Positions 12,101-24,420 of a stretch of 64,000 nucleotides of DNA are shown here, in pieces. This stretch comes from Dicaeum eximium (Eukaryota > Chordata > Aves > Passeriformes > Dicaeidae). How positions within the stretch are numbered: position 1 is the first letter of the stretch; each line of letters opens with the position of its first letter. The notes beneath the pieces are model-generated. The model was not told the origin of the DNA. It did not search any database and saw nothing but the letters and a program-made list of their open reading frames with translations. The stretch is from the NCBI GenBank assembly GCA_013396995.1, contig VWZP01007937.1:1-64000 (forward strand). Direction: 5' to 3'. Position numbers and translations under genes: made by a program.

Positions 12101-15100
12101 GTAAGTTGTCTTTGTCTCATACTTTTTAATTTTAGTTGTTGCTTTAGCCTGTTGGGTCACATTTTTTGTCAGCGCTGAAGGCTGCCATGAATTGGTAATG
12201 AGGGCCCCTTTTGCACATGATTTTGGCACTTGGCCAAAATCAACTTCCCAAGGCAAGCTTTCTCTAAAAGAACCTGAAGCATTTTTTTGTGATTAGGAAT
12301 CATGTCTGAAAGCTGCCACAACCAGTTGTGTAGGCATGTCAAAATGACTTTATACAGTATATCTGAAACATTTGGGGGGGAGGATCTGTATTTTCCTCGT
12401 GTACCAAATTGTTGCTATTATAATTCTAAATTTCCGCAGTTTATGCACCTCCAAAAACCAGGCTACAGAGAGCTAAGGCATAATGAGGATCGTTGGTATC
12501 TTTGTATTTTTCAACATGCCAAAGCAGCATTAATTGTCACATTTACACAAGATACAGTATTAGGGGTTGCTTAAAACACTTGTGGATGTAAAGCAGATGA
12601 ATCTTTAAACTTTTAATCTCAGTAAATTATTCTCAGTGAACAGTAAGTAATGATATTTTCAAGAAGTTTCTTTGTTTCAATTGTATAAGTGGAGCTTTTT
12701 GACATATCTATTTAAAAAATACATGCCGGGTCCACTGGGGGGAAATTTGCAAGGAAAATCTTGGATTTGCATTTGGATTTATCCCATTTCCTTGAAATCT
12801 GGTTATGGGTCTGATCTGTGAGACAGGGAACAGGAGCTGGGTAGTCCTTTGTTGTTAGAAAGGGGGAAAGGGAGTTAGTCTAAACATTAGTAAGGAGCTG
12901 CAAAAGTTCACGTTTCAAGTGTGCTCGCAGTTCTCAAATTTGTGGAGATCATCAGTGCAATAAATGAGTTATTATTCCTTGCTGATATTATACAAACAAG
13001 TTTGGCGCTGTAAGTGAATACATTATTATTGTACACTTGAACGTTCTGTGAATTTACTCTGTGAATTAGAAACTAAGGACCTCCTATTACATACTGTGTA
13101 TGCTCTACAGTGTCATTTCCACATGTGTTCAATGTAAAGACAAAAGACATTATGCAGCACTTTTGTCAGGTATTTTTATTTTACATTTCTGCAATCGTGG
13201 CTGTAGAGAAGTTGCTCGCTCCTTCCTCTGTGTGTTGTTTATTTATAAGCAACACCATCTTTCGGCAGCAATATTGATATGGAACAGCCTTTTTGCACCT
13301 TCCCTGCCCCCAGCCTTGATCCCTTTTGCTGCTGTTAAAATGGGCTTTACAGGTATTGTCCTTCTTCTGTTAAACTATTTTCTGTAAGGTGTTGGGGGTG
13401 TGTGGGTGTGTGAGTGTTTCCTTTATTACATAATGCAAGACACAGCTACGCTGGGAGAAAGCTTGAGCTTTACAGACTCCTCAGAATCGGAATTCATGTA
13501 ACTTGGCTGGGAGAGTTTGTTCATTGTTACACTGCAGCAGACTGAGTTACAGTACTCAAAAGTCTCCTGCAAGTTTAACTAAAACACGTTGTGTTTGCAA
13601 TGAAAATAAGCAGACAAGATGAACATGTTGCAAAAGAATAGATGGAGAAATATAGTAAAATAAAACTCATATAACTTAATTGTATTTTTCTGGGGCTTTT
13701 GAAGAGCTTTACAACAGGGGGAAAATACGTCACTGTTGAATCCCATTTTAATGTAAAGCATTGCACGAAAATTATCATACTTTGTGAAAATGTAAATGTG
13801 ATAGTAGAGTTTTTGAAAATCATTATGGAGTTTATTTGCTCGTGTGTGGAAGTAATTTCTCCTGGGTTGCTGAGTTAGGTACTGTTAATTTAAAATATGC
13901 CCATATCCACCTTGTAACTGCAAAACTAACTTTAAAATGTTTTACTGTTATATTCTCAGTTTTTCCTAGAAGGTTTTAGTGAGAAATAATGAACACATGC
14001 TAGTGTACTACTAGAGATTTCTTTTCTATTTTGGTTGGTGAAGGGTTGTGTTATAAAAAACAGAAAGTTATTCTCCAAAATCTTTGTGAACAGTTTTTAA
14101 ATCCAGAATAATTTTTTTCTGATAGCTTGACTGAAATGTAAAATCTAATATATGAAGTAACAGTTTTTCTTAAAAACTTAAAACATTATAAATTTGGCTT
14201 TTGATTGCAGACACCAAATTAACATTTTCCTTCATGAAGAAATCTATCGTCTATACAAACATACAAAAAAGTCATGTTTTCATCACATAAATCAGCATTC
14301 TGTATTCATAAGTTTAAAGTTTGAAATGCATAGACACTGCATTATATTTTTAAATCCAAAACCAGTAGAATAATATTTTCTTTATAAATAGGTTGACAAA
14401 TAACTGGTTAGTTACTTTTCCTGCCTTTAAAAAAGGTGAAGAATATAAAGTATTCTCCATTGTGCCATTTTTATTTTTAACAGCCCTCAGGAATAATGTG
14501 TCTCTCATCTTCCTACTTGGAGGGCTTTATGTTTTCTGTTTGTTTGCAAACACATCTTGAAAGAGTGCAATTATAAAGATTAACGTTGTTGTAATTTTGT
14601 ATCTTAGATTTTGCTCCATAGAAACGCTGAAGTCTCAGTTACCCATTTCAGTACAGTAAATCAATATATTTTCCATTCAGAAAACAAATTCTTGCTTTTT
14701 AGTTCATATTTTTATTGATCATTAGGCATTAATATTTCATATTTTAGTAGTGCAATGTAAGTGGTACATATTGTTATGCTTTTTGAATAAAAATTACAAA
14801 TGTATTTATAAAATACTTTCACTTATATGAAAGAAAAAGAGCTCTAAACATCGTGGAACACTTTCAGTTTATCAAGAAAACATTGGCCTTGTAAAAATAG
14901 CTTTATTTCTTAGTAGATTCTGCTGCATGTTTTAAAACTTTAGAAGCGAAATAGGGCTGTTTTGTTTTGTCTTATGCGTTTGTTGGGTTTTTTTGGGCTT
15001 TTTTTTTAGAAAATATTTAATTCATATAAACTAAGCACTTTGTTCTATATGTTCTAAATTCCAGCAATGAGATAAATAAATTGCTGGATTGGATGGAACA

Positions 15101-15690
15101 TAATTATTGAATTTTGGCAGAACTTCAGTGAACTCTGCCATGAAAGATTAATGTGCACAGCGCGCTCTTAGATTCTAAAGTAACAGAGTAAGATAAGGGG
15201 AGTGCATAACAGGCTCCAACCTTTGTGGTTCAGAGAAAATAGAAAATCATGGGCAACTGTTAACTTTTGGTATAAACTGCTAATGATAATGTTTTGTCAT
15301 CTGGGTGATAAAAACTACAGGAGTAGACAAGAAAATCCAATTTAACACAAATTCTCTCCACTTCTTTCTTGCTCTGCTTCCCATTTTTCAGTATTAGAAT
15401 AGCCACAGTTGCTCTATGTTCGTAGGAAAAGGAGAACAGAGCAGGCAGGGTACTTACAGTATCCAGTAATGTAATGTCCTGATGGAAGCCCTCCACATCT
15501 GCATGTGTTGTATGTGGGTTTTTACTACAGTCACGATTTTGGTTTGTGATTATGGTGCATTGATTTCAGAATACAAGTAAAATTGTACTGGCTGGATGAA
15601 GGCTACGTGGAGTCATAGTAGTGGTTGTTATTATTCCCTCTCTCTTCATTCTCTACCAAACCTTGACTGTTTAAAACATTTGCTTCAATT
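12101..15690. other. Noncoding stretch, possibly conserved regulatory in its first part
   Basis: No exon was identified. The first 1.5 kb has a texture typical of conserved noncoding DNA: many homeodomain-like TAAT cores, scattered CpGs and no repeats. I cannot measure conservation here. A G/T-rich tract lies near 13389-13415. From 13.9 to 15.1 kb the sequence is plainly AT-rich with short homopolymers. Nothing else is supported. Confidence 0.45.
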
Positions 15691-15758
15691 GAAAATTTGT
15701 GGTTATAATCACAAAATTTTATTCCTCTTGGCTTTTAAATAATTACTGCACCCAAATA

Positions 15759-16274
15759 ATGTTTTTAATTGAGAACAAAGATGTATTGTCCCACCAGTCG
15801 GGCTCCCTTGGCAAGACCAATAGGGTTGCAAAAACTTTTAGTATTTTCAGTCAGTTTGCTATAGGGGAGAATAGACACAACAACCACCCTGGTCTGGGGA
15901 AAGTGCTGCCGACTGCTCCCTGCTCCTGGGAGCAATCCCTCTGCCTGCTCAGCCTCTCCAGCATCCTGAGCCCACGTGTTTTCCTCAGATATGTGCAGCA
16001 GCAAACACCATTCCCTGGCCCCGGAGATGGTTTCCAGGAGGGCTCAGAGATTGGTGGCGTGATGGGCAGGCTCCAGCATGGCTGCAGGCACAGGGGCTGT
16101 CTGACTGGCTGGGCTTGGGGATATGGCTCAATGCACCCAAAGTGCCTGGAGTCTGAGGGAGTGAGACAGGGAGGATGCATGGTAGGATTTTTTTCCTCTG
16201 TTTGCTCCCTGATTCCAGACTGTCAACCTGCTGCTAAGGCTGAGTGTGCTCAGCTCAGTGTTTTAAAATGGTAG
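15759..16274 (+). other. 171-codon open frame in a GC-richer patch, unassigned
   Basis: A plus-strand frame runs from ATG at 15759 to a stop ending at 16274. It is one of the longest in the window and overlaps antisense frames. The predicted product has a Leu/Ser-rich middle followed by Gly- and Cys-rich sequence with no transmembrane, signal or enzyme motif that I recognise. The patch from about 15880 to 16260 is GC-richer than its flanks, which by itself lengthens open frames. No Kozak support, promoter or splice structure is evident. I favour a chance frame, with a lineage-specific lncRNA as the main alternative. Confidence 0.15.
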
Positions 16275-17369
16275 GTGTCCAGAATCCTGGATTTATTCTG
16301 TGACTTCAAAGACATTTCTTCTCTCCTTCACCCTAAGCTTATGATGACAGCATTATGAGGGGGATAGTTAAAGAGGTACAAGGGCAAGGGACTGATCCAG
16401 TGTCCATTGCAGTCAGCAGAGAGGATCCCCACGACTACATGTCTTTGGGTCCCACACCCTGTGGCCTGGCTGCTCTTTCCCCTTATTCCTGATGGCACTA
16501 GCATGGCTAGCATTGCCATCCTACTCAAGCAGCTTCCTTGTCTTCATTGGCACTCCTCAAAGAGGCAGGTTTACTGAATAGAAGGCTTGAATGTGCCTTC
16601 CTTGTGTTGTAAAGAAGCGGAGTCCGAGTGCTTATTCTGGCTATTTACAGTCCTTTCCCTGGTCATTCTCCCCTTCTGGAAATTACTCTTTTTCCTGACC
16701 TTGATTTATCAGCTCATATCATCATTTCAAGTGGAGTTCAGTTTGTGCAGCTACCTGTCCGTATCCCCCTTAAAATGCTGCATTTGTGTATGTCCATGAT
16801 GAAATGAATTTATATTCTAGGCTTATTGTTTTGATAATCAGGCACAATTTTCTTTCAATAAGGTTGATTCCAAGATAACCTTCAAACAAAAAAAAGGATA
16901 CTTTTATCTTTTTTATGGAACTGTAGAATGCTTCAGTCTTTGTTTGCCCTATAAATGTGTTTCGTTGGAAAAACTTTAGAAAGTTATATTCAGAGTGTGT
17001 CTGTATTTTAAAGTAGATAATGATCCTTTTTCTTTTAAGTAATTCACATAAATGAGCATTGCTTTTAGCCATGTAAAAATGTTACCACAGATAACTAAAT
17101 AGTAGTAGGAATATTGTACCTTCTTTGCATAGCTAATAAATGTATTTGCAGTGTGAAATCAAGATATGCTTTTAATAGCAGTGGAGTTATGGACTGTTAA
17201 AATACTCAATCTTAGAATATTATAGATATTTTTGCCAAAGTTGTATATACAATCCAGTGAACACCCCCTATATAACTTTAAAGCCTAATAGTTGGCTGAA
17301 TGTTGAAATGCCTAGAAGGTGTCGCATGTGAGGCCCCGAGATGAGCAGACAAAAAGGTGCATTAAAGCA

Positions 17370-17720
17370 AAGCCTGCTGCTCCCTCTCTGCTGGCCCAGG
17401 GAGTCCTGCCTGCCGCAGGAGCAGCAGCTCCCGGGGTGCTGAGCTGAGGGCACCGGCCCCGCTGCCTGGAGCAGCTGCGCGGAGCGAGGTGGGAGGGAGA
17501 GCAGAGCCAGGGCAGGAGCGGAGCCAAGGCGCTTGTGACTGCACAGGGCATTTGTTCTGCCTGGGAGAGAGGGAGCACAGCGGCTCTGGGGATCTGAGCT
17601 CTGCTCTGAGCCCTTATCAGAGCACGGCCAGTGTCTTTCAGCTGCGATCCAAGAGCCCTTGGCAGAGCGCTGGGAGAAGACTCAGTCCTGTGAGGGATTC
17701 TCCAGGGTTTCATGAGTCAC
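17370..17720. promoter_or_regulatory. GC-rich patch with GATA and AP-1 motifs (candidate enhancer or promoter)
   Basis: The sequence from about 17380 to 17560 is strongly GC-rich (CTCCCGGGG, GGCACCGGCCCCG, GCTGCGCGGAGCGAGG) inside AT-rich DNA. Downstream lie a GATA-type site CTTATCAG at 17613-17620 and a perfect AP-1 site TGAGTCA at 17713-17719. Overlapping frames occur on both strands, as expected in GC-rich DNA, and none is recognisable. It could be an intronic enhancer or an alternative promoter. Evidence is motif and composition only. Confidence 0.3.
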
Positions 17721-20700
17721 AGCAAAATTTAACACCTGGATTATACACAGAAAATATGAGACAGGTGAATGTGGGTTCCTAGATCTATAACTATGTGGAA
17801 ACCTTTCTTTCAAGCATGGTAATGGATTATTAAGCAGTATAAATTATACTGAAGAGATGTTTGGGCGCTTTTTAAGTTACCTGCACATTGTGCAGGTCAG
17901 CAAAGCAAATTATCCTAAAACATAATCTGTAAAATGACATACCTTGTGTTTTACAAATCTGCACATCCTGGTGTCCATTTCTGAGGAGTCTGTCCCTGGG
18001 CATGCCACGTCTCCCAAGGGCTGAGCGTTATAAAATCTTGACCTTTCCCTTCCACTGGGACATACAAAACCTTGCATGTCAACATTACAGTCTTCCAAAA
18101 TATAGAAAGAGTGTTGTGAAGAAGAAGAGTTTTGCAGATATCTGAAACTTCTTTTTTTATTTGTGAGAAATGAGGACCAGTAAAAAAAAATCTATTATAC
18201 TTGGGTGGGGCAAGACGGAGTAGGGGAGGAAGGTTTGAGTTTAGAAAACCCAACCAAGTTGTGTAACTCACAATGTTTGCAACCTATGAAAATATCGATG
18301 ACAGAATTGAAATTGTGTTATGCTGGCAGATCACAGCTGAAATTACTTTCTGTGGTCTCAGAGCATGGCTGAAGCAGCAGAGTATTTGACTAAAATACCG
18401 CTGTATTGATAGTAAGAAAGAAACAAGTACCGGAAAGGAATTCCAAATACTTACAAGGTATCTCATTTAGGGACATGCATTAGTTTGATAAATTCTAATT
18501 CCCAGACTGGCAATAACCATTGTTACTGTATACCCTTTATGACTTTCAGAGCAAGAGAAGCCAACTTGAGGAGCATGCATATTGTGATACCCTCTGTGGT
18601 AAGTACCTTAACTGCAATCAAATTTATTACATTTTTGTAGAGTGGAGGCCTTTTCAAGACCACACTTGATGCAGCTTAGTCACACAACAGCTTCAAATGG
18701 CATTCTGGAATAATAGGGCAGTAATGTGATACAGTCCATAATGAAAATCAGTGTAAAGCACAGGTGGTTGCAAGCATTTGTGTGGTCAGATATAAAACCT
18801 TCACTAAGGGTACAAGCTACTGCTTTCCCACTTGAGGAAAATATAATTAAAAGCGGTTTCCAGATGCGCTGGCACACATCTGTTGTTTTTAAAAGGGAAT
18901 TCTGCAAATACAAACTGAACTGTGTTGCATTCATCATTATAAAGCTGTTGATGGTTTTTCAGGTAATAAAAAGATTGGAGGCATCAACACTCCCACTGTA
19001 AAATTGAGGTGTCTTTAGACAACAGCATTTTGTGTTCACATCGTGTTCTTAGGATTTTCTGTGAGTAGTTCATAGCTGAGCTGTGGCAAACATGCAAAAT
19101 TTTTCTGGACAAAAAATAACACTTATTTAATGAAAACATGAGAGTTGATTCCTTGCTAGTGATTTCATTTTTTACTGGGTAGATGTAGCAAATTTGTATG
19201 ATTTTGCTAGTTCGTTTTCAGTGCAGTGAATAAATGATAACATAAAACATTAGGATTCAGTTTCTTTAAACAAATTTTCAAGATGTGGTAATAGTCAGGA
19301 AACAAGAAAAATATGATATGTTGAAAATAAACCTTTAATTTCACTTCACACAGAAATCAGAAAAAACTCTGCTTATAGGCTTCCATGATGCATGCTTAGT
19401 AGAACTGTCTGGAAGAAAATAACAGAAAAAAATTTGAATAGGTGATAGGCTTTAAAATATTGTTCAAGGAAGATTACAGATCTCTTGTTTTAGCTAAATA
19501 AACAATCTGTTTATTCTAATATCCCACTGATTTTGGTAAAGCTAGTACTTCCCCTGGAAATGTTGTTATTAAAATAAAATCCCTTCTTCAGTAGTTTTTG
19601 CAGTTCCAGAAGTTTTAGTTAGTGCTGCTGCTTGGAATAAGCACAAGCCAAGAATGTGGTGCCTGCCACCTTCTTACTGGCTCTTCTTCTAGCATGGCAG
19701 AGTACTCATAACTATGATTTTGAGTTGGTTTTGAAAAAAAAATGAAGGATGTGATCTACTAGTCTGAGGGTCTTGGACTATTAGCCAAGCTGCTAAATAA
19801 TGACAGAAGGTTTTTTAGGGCATCCTGTGTAATATTGCCACACCTTTACACCTATTTTCTTTACTTCCTTCCCCAGATGTGACTTGTAGGCTCCCTTTTC
19901 AAGTGAGACTCTAATTAGCAACTATCTTAGGGAACTACTAACACTGAGTAAATCAAATGGATTTCTGGATATTGCCTCTTAGTTGGACTCTTTCATGCAG
20001 CAGTTGCTTTTTCATTTAAATCTTTCTTTCTTGACTAAGCAGAATCTAAAATCTCTTTTTAAGAATGTAAATGTCGGAATAATTTGCAGAAGATTTAGTC
20101 AGAAAAACAGCCTACGAGATCAAATAATTTTTAATATAAAACTTAACATAGTGTCTGTACTTAAGTTTTTGGATTAGCTTTTCTGTCCGAAAACTTTTAA
20201 GTTCTTACAAAGGCATTGATGGATTCAGTGAGGGATGCAAAAAGCAACCTTGGCAGAAAATGGTTTGATTTTCCTGGAATAATATAATAACTTGCTGTGG
20301 TCCTGGTGCTGCTAAACAAGAGTGCTCTGGCTTTAACAATTTCATGCCTCTGAGACAAAGGGTCCAGATCAGCTCATTGCATCTGGTCTGTCAATGGGGA
20401 ATTCTTGAGGATGCAATGAAATGGATGACAATCAATGAGAAGGATATTAATAACATCATAGTGACAACACTGATTTCATCAATACTGCCAGTACATCTGA
20501 CCTTTTTCTTTTAATCATATACATTGTGATGGCTATGGTATATTATGAATGTTATATTGTGGCATAAAGACCTCAAATTCGAGCTTCCAGTGATGGTTTT
20601 ACAAGGATATATTTACTAAAACATACACATACATTTAATATTAAACCACATTTAAATCACTGTTTGCCCAGGAGGTAGGATTTTAGCACTGAACCGTTGT

Positions 20701-20980
20701 GTTTGGGTATTTTTCTGGCAAAGTGCCATTTGACATGAAACTTAGAAAGGTCTAAAAGAATACAGGCATTCATATGTGAAAATGTGCAAAATGAACACTA
20801 CCTGGCACTTAAATTACACTCTGCTGCAATTAATACTTGTTAATAGTCACTCCCCTGAACTGGCTGCTCACATCAGAGACCAGCCCTAGCCAGACCCTCA
20901 CAGTTTTGTAATTAACCATTTTGTATAAAGGGCCAGTTTCTATAAAAGGTCAGGCAGGTTAGTCAAAAGAAGTAGCTTAC
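17721..20980. other. AT-rich noncoding stretch
   Basis: No gene or repeat was recognised. Short A-runs occur near 18183 and 19735. Frames are short and unremarkable. Confidence 0.55.
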
Positions 20981-20982
20981 TG

Positions 20983-21008
20983 AAAAAAAAAAAAAAAAAA
21001 AAAAAAAA
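20983..21008 (+). repeat. Poly(A) run of 26
   Basis: An uninterrupted A26 tract follows sequence with TATAAAAGG at 20941. I looked for a retroposed gene or SINE body upstream and found none that I recognise. It is best read as a mononucleotide microsatellite, possibly the remnant tail of an unrecognised retroposon. Confidence 0.85.
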
Positions 21009-23500
21009 GAATTTAAATGTTGGGGAGGTTGCATCCTTGGCAACTGCAGAATTTTGAGTGCTTTTTGATTATTCACATTCCTATTATTTCAAAAGTGAAA
21101 ATGCTGCCCTGAGTGGGGGAGATGTGGAAAAGTGTTTTGGGGCTGTGCATCAAGGGGCATGAAAAAGGCACTTCATTGGATGGCAAAGATCCTGACCCAT
21201 AGATGCAGGAGACAACCCACCAAAGATGTATCACCCCTCAAGGGCAGCAAACCTGTCCAGTGTAGCTCAAACAGATGAGGCACTGCTCCTCTGGGGTATA
21301 AAGCTCCTCCAGACATCCAGTACAATTCTGTAGGAGGCCAGGGAGCTGATGACTGTGAGTGGAGAGTCTGTTACATATATATGATTGCTAATATCATTGC
21401 TAATAGGTACTGCTCCCTTGGCAAGGATTTCCTCATCTGAACATCTATATCCTGGTTTTTGGGTAGTATTCTGGATTCAACAAGTGCAGTGCTCCCTATT
21501 CCACCCAGAAAAAGAATTGAGTCCCTGCTTGATGCTGCATTTTATCTCTATTTAGAACACTTTTTTTTTTCTTGGGCTTTGAAGTGTTGATGTTAATATT
21601 TTCTTGTAAATCAGGAGCATTGCCAGCACTTTTTATGCCTCCCAGACACCCATTCTTCACCTTAAATTAAACACTTCTGGCTGTGGCTACACAATCAGTT
21701 GCTATAAGAATATGGTCTATAATGTCAGAAGTGTTGGCTAAGGCCTTGGGAAGACTAAGCCACAGGGAAAAAAAAATACTCTTTAATATTAAGACTGATT
21801 TTTAAAAAGTATGTCCCTAGGATGAAAATAATCAGGGAGGAAAAAGACACATCCAAAATATTGCTAAAAAACATGCTAAAAAACAATCTTCAAATATTTT
21901 GATGAAATGACTTTACAGAACTTGAACAAAAATCAAAAGTGATTATCATGTGTGTCAAGATTTTTTTAAAGTAAGTTTCATAGCTTTACGATCTCTGAAA
22001 TAGAAAAAAAGATAAACTATAATTTATCTTATAAATAAAGGTCAAGGGAAAGGTGAATCACATCAAGTTGTATATTGCTATCAGAATATATTGAAATATT
22101 TAATTTTGCCTTATTTCTCTATATCTATATTAGTCTTTGGGAGAAATAAACCAAAAAGATAATTTTGAGCTTTAAACCAGAACTTTTTAATCTTGAAAAT
22201 ATTTAAATAAGATATTTAAACAATTTCAAAACCCTCTCTGTTTTTTAAAATTATGAGTAAATTGACACATTTCCTTGCAAATAACTTTATTTTTAAAGAA
22301 ATAACCTTTTTTGAGGCAAAATTTTTAAAAAAATTTCCTGCTTACTCTATAATGTGATAAATGTATATTTTGCACTTCTCCAATTGTTGTGCTTGTGATT
22401 TTGTACATTGTGAAACATTAACAAATTATCTGTTTAAGCTCTGAGTTTTCACGTTAATTCTTAGAAAATGAAGTACATGATAGTAGAAATACATGGAAAA
22501 TCTACTTTCAAAGGCTTTGGCTGTGGATAAATCACAGATGTTCATGGAAATAAGACCACTGAAACCATCAGAAGTGGTGTGCTTAGTGATTTGCTTGAGG
22601 TCAGCATGTGTTACACCATTACAAGTATATTATATGAGACCTGCACTCAGACAGTGCTGCAAATAATCTTGAATACAGTCATGCAGCAATTGCTGCCCTG
22701 AGCTTTCATCTCCTTTGGGTTTTCCCCAGTGCCTGGGAAACCTGTGCAGTGCATGTCTGTAGCCAGAGCAGTGTGGACAGCAGCAAGACAGAGTCCTTGG
22801 GATACCAGTGTTCCCCAGGGAGGGCCCATATCCTACTGTCCACCTGGGTGACTGAACATTTGTCTTCTCCCAACGTCAGTCCTCCATTAAACTGGGCTGA
22901 AATCTCTTGGTATTTGCTGCTTCCTAACACTATCCAATTGAAATGTTCCCATGTTGTTTAAGGAATGCTTGAAGACACAGGTCTTAGTAGGGTTGTCATT
23001 CAAAGTGATCATACCCTGCTTTTTACAGGTCTTGTGAAGGAATATCTTCTTTCAGCCAGAAATGTGAGCACTGTGCCTTCTATTCTTGTGCAGGGTCATC
23101 AGTTGTGGCAGTAGCACTGAAGTCAAATATATCCCCTCCTCTCCTGTCTTGCATAACTATTTCTATTGTTTTCTAATCGAGTACTTCAGTTGAGGTTGTT
23201 TCTGATCAGTGCTGATTCAAATACTAGATGTACAAAAAAAGCAGATATGTTCTGAATATTATTTTCACTTTTCAAAAGTGAAAGTAGTGAGGCAACTAGG
23301 AGAGGCTTTTATTTTGGGCTATCCAGTCTCTTATAGAACTGCCTTCCAAGTCCAGGTGATTAAAGGGATATTGTGTATCTCTGAGAAAAGAGCTTTAGCT
23401 ATTCAGGGGCAGAACACGAGTTTCTCTCTCTGTCAGTAGCTCAGTAAAAATGCAGGTCTGTGCAGTGTGTGCAGCTGCTGTTGACAGACACTCCCTGTTA
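21009..23500. other. Noncoding stretch
   Basis: The first 500 bases are moderately GC-richer. The stretch 21.76-22.5 kb is very AT-rich with many TTTAAA elements. No exon or repeat was identified. Confidence 0.5.
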
Positions 23501-23518
23501 GCTGGGACTGTGTTGGTA

Positions 23519-23650
23519 GTCTGGAGCATGATATCCCATTTTGGGCACTGGGCAGCAAGAAGGGGGCAGAGTACAGTGACAATAATCAGAGATCCTGAAG
23601 GTCTGATTTACAAGGAATGTTTGAATCAAGTGGAGTCATTAGCAAAATGT
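23519..23650 (+). mobile_element. Old CR1 LINE fragment (internal 3' region)
   Basis: CTGGAGCATGATATCCCATT, then GCAGCAAGAAGGGGGCAGAG and AATGATCAGAGATCCTGAAGG-like words follow the CR1 segment that normally reads ctggagtattgcatccagttctgggg...agcacaagaaggacatggag...gatgatcagagggctggag. The copy is heavily diverged and lacks the 3' tail. An 81-codon frame over it is a coincidence of the repeat rather than a host gene. The call is made from remembered consensus and should be aligned. Confidence 0.55.
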
Positions 23651-24227
23651 GATAGGAAGGACAAGAATAAGTGGTGGTGCCTTGTGGACACGTAGAGGTT
23701 CCCTTGTGTTCTCTTCAGCCTATCTTCCCTTTTCCTCCACCATTTTCCACATTCCCTATTACTTCACTCTGCCCACCCCAACACACACAGTTTTCTAACT
23801 TTTCAGGGGGAAGTTATACACAGTGCTTCTAGCTGTTAAGCTTGTAAAGAGTTGATCAGGAAAATTTAACTTCTTTTGTTACAATTAACATCTCGTGTTC
23901 AGCAAACTGATTTGCACGGCAAGAGCTACTTTAGGGGATGACATTGTTAAAAGAAGTCTTTCCAGCCTTTAGCATTGCTCCTATTTCTGGTGTATTTCCT
24001 TGTGTAGTGCCTGAATACTTCCATTGCTTTCTGAAATAACAAGGAACAACCTTCCTGGAGCTCTTGGTCCAGGACCAAATTCACTCTGCTTTATTTATTT
24101 TTTTTTCTTCATCCATTGTTCTTATGGGCATCTGAAATGTACCACTGAAAATTCAGTGTGAAAGTCTTGCTTCAGAAAAGCTTAAATAATGGGAAGTTCC
24201 TGTCTAGCAAATTCTGGATAGATGACA

Positions 24228-24304
24228 AAAAAAACCAACCAACCAACCAACCAACCAAAAAATACTCCAAAACCAAAAGAAACCCCCAAAACAAAACAAA
24301 AAAA

Positions 24305-24343
<39 letters not shown>

Positions 24344-24420
24344 AAACAAAACAAACAAACAAACAAACAAACAAACAAACAAACAAAAAAATCCCTGAAC
24401 AACAAAAACCCCCAAAACCC
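24228..24420. repeat. A-rich complex microsatellite: (AACC)n, A37, (CAAA)n
   Basis: The order is (AACC)n at about 24233-24258, then interrupted A/C-rich sequence, then an unbroken run of 37 A (24306-24342), then about eleven AAAC units to 24391. Frames on either strand encode Lys/Gln/Asn or Phe/Cys/Leu runs and are repeat translations. The tract may be a decayed retroposon tail that expanded, but no element body is visible upstream. Confidence 0.95.

Noticed and set aside
20860..21008. TATAAAAGG followed by A26 considered as a retroposed gene or SINE with tail
   Set aside because: No element body, Pol III boxes or target-site duplication could be recognised upstream of the A-run.
23450..23695. 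81-codon plus-strand frame with Trp/Lys/Asp-rich end
   Set aside because: Overlaps a diverged CR1 internal fragment; probably repeat-derived.
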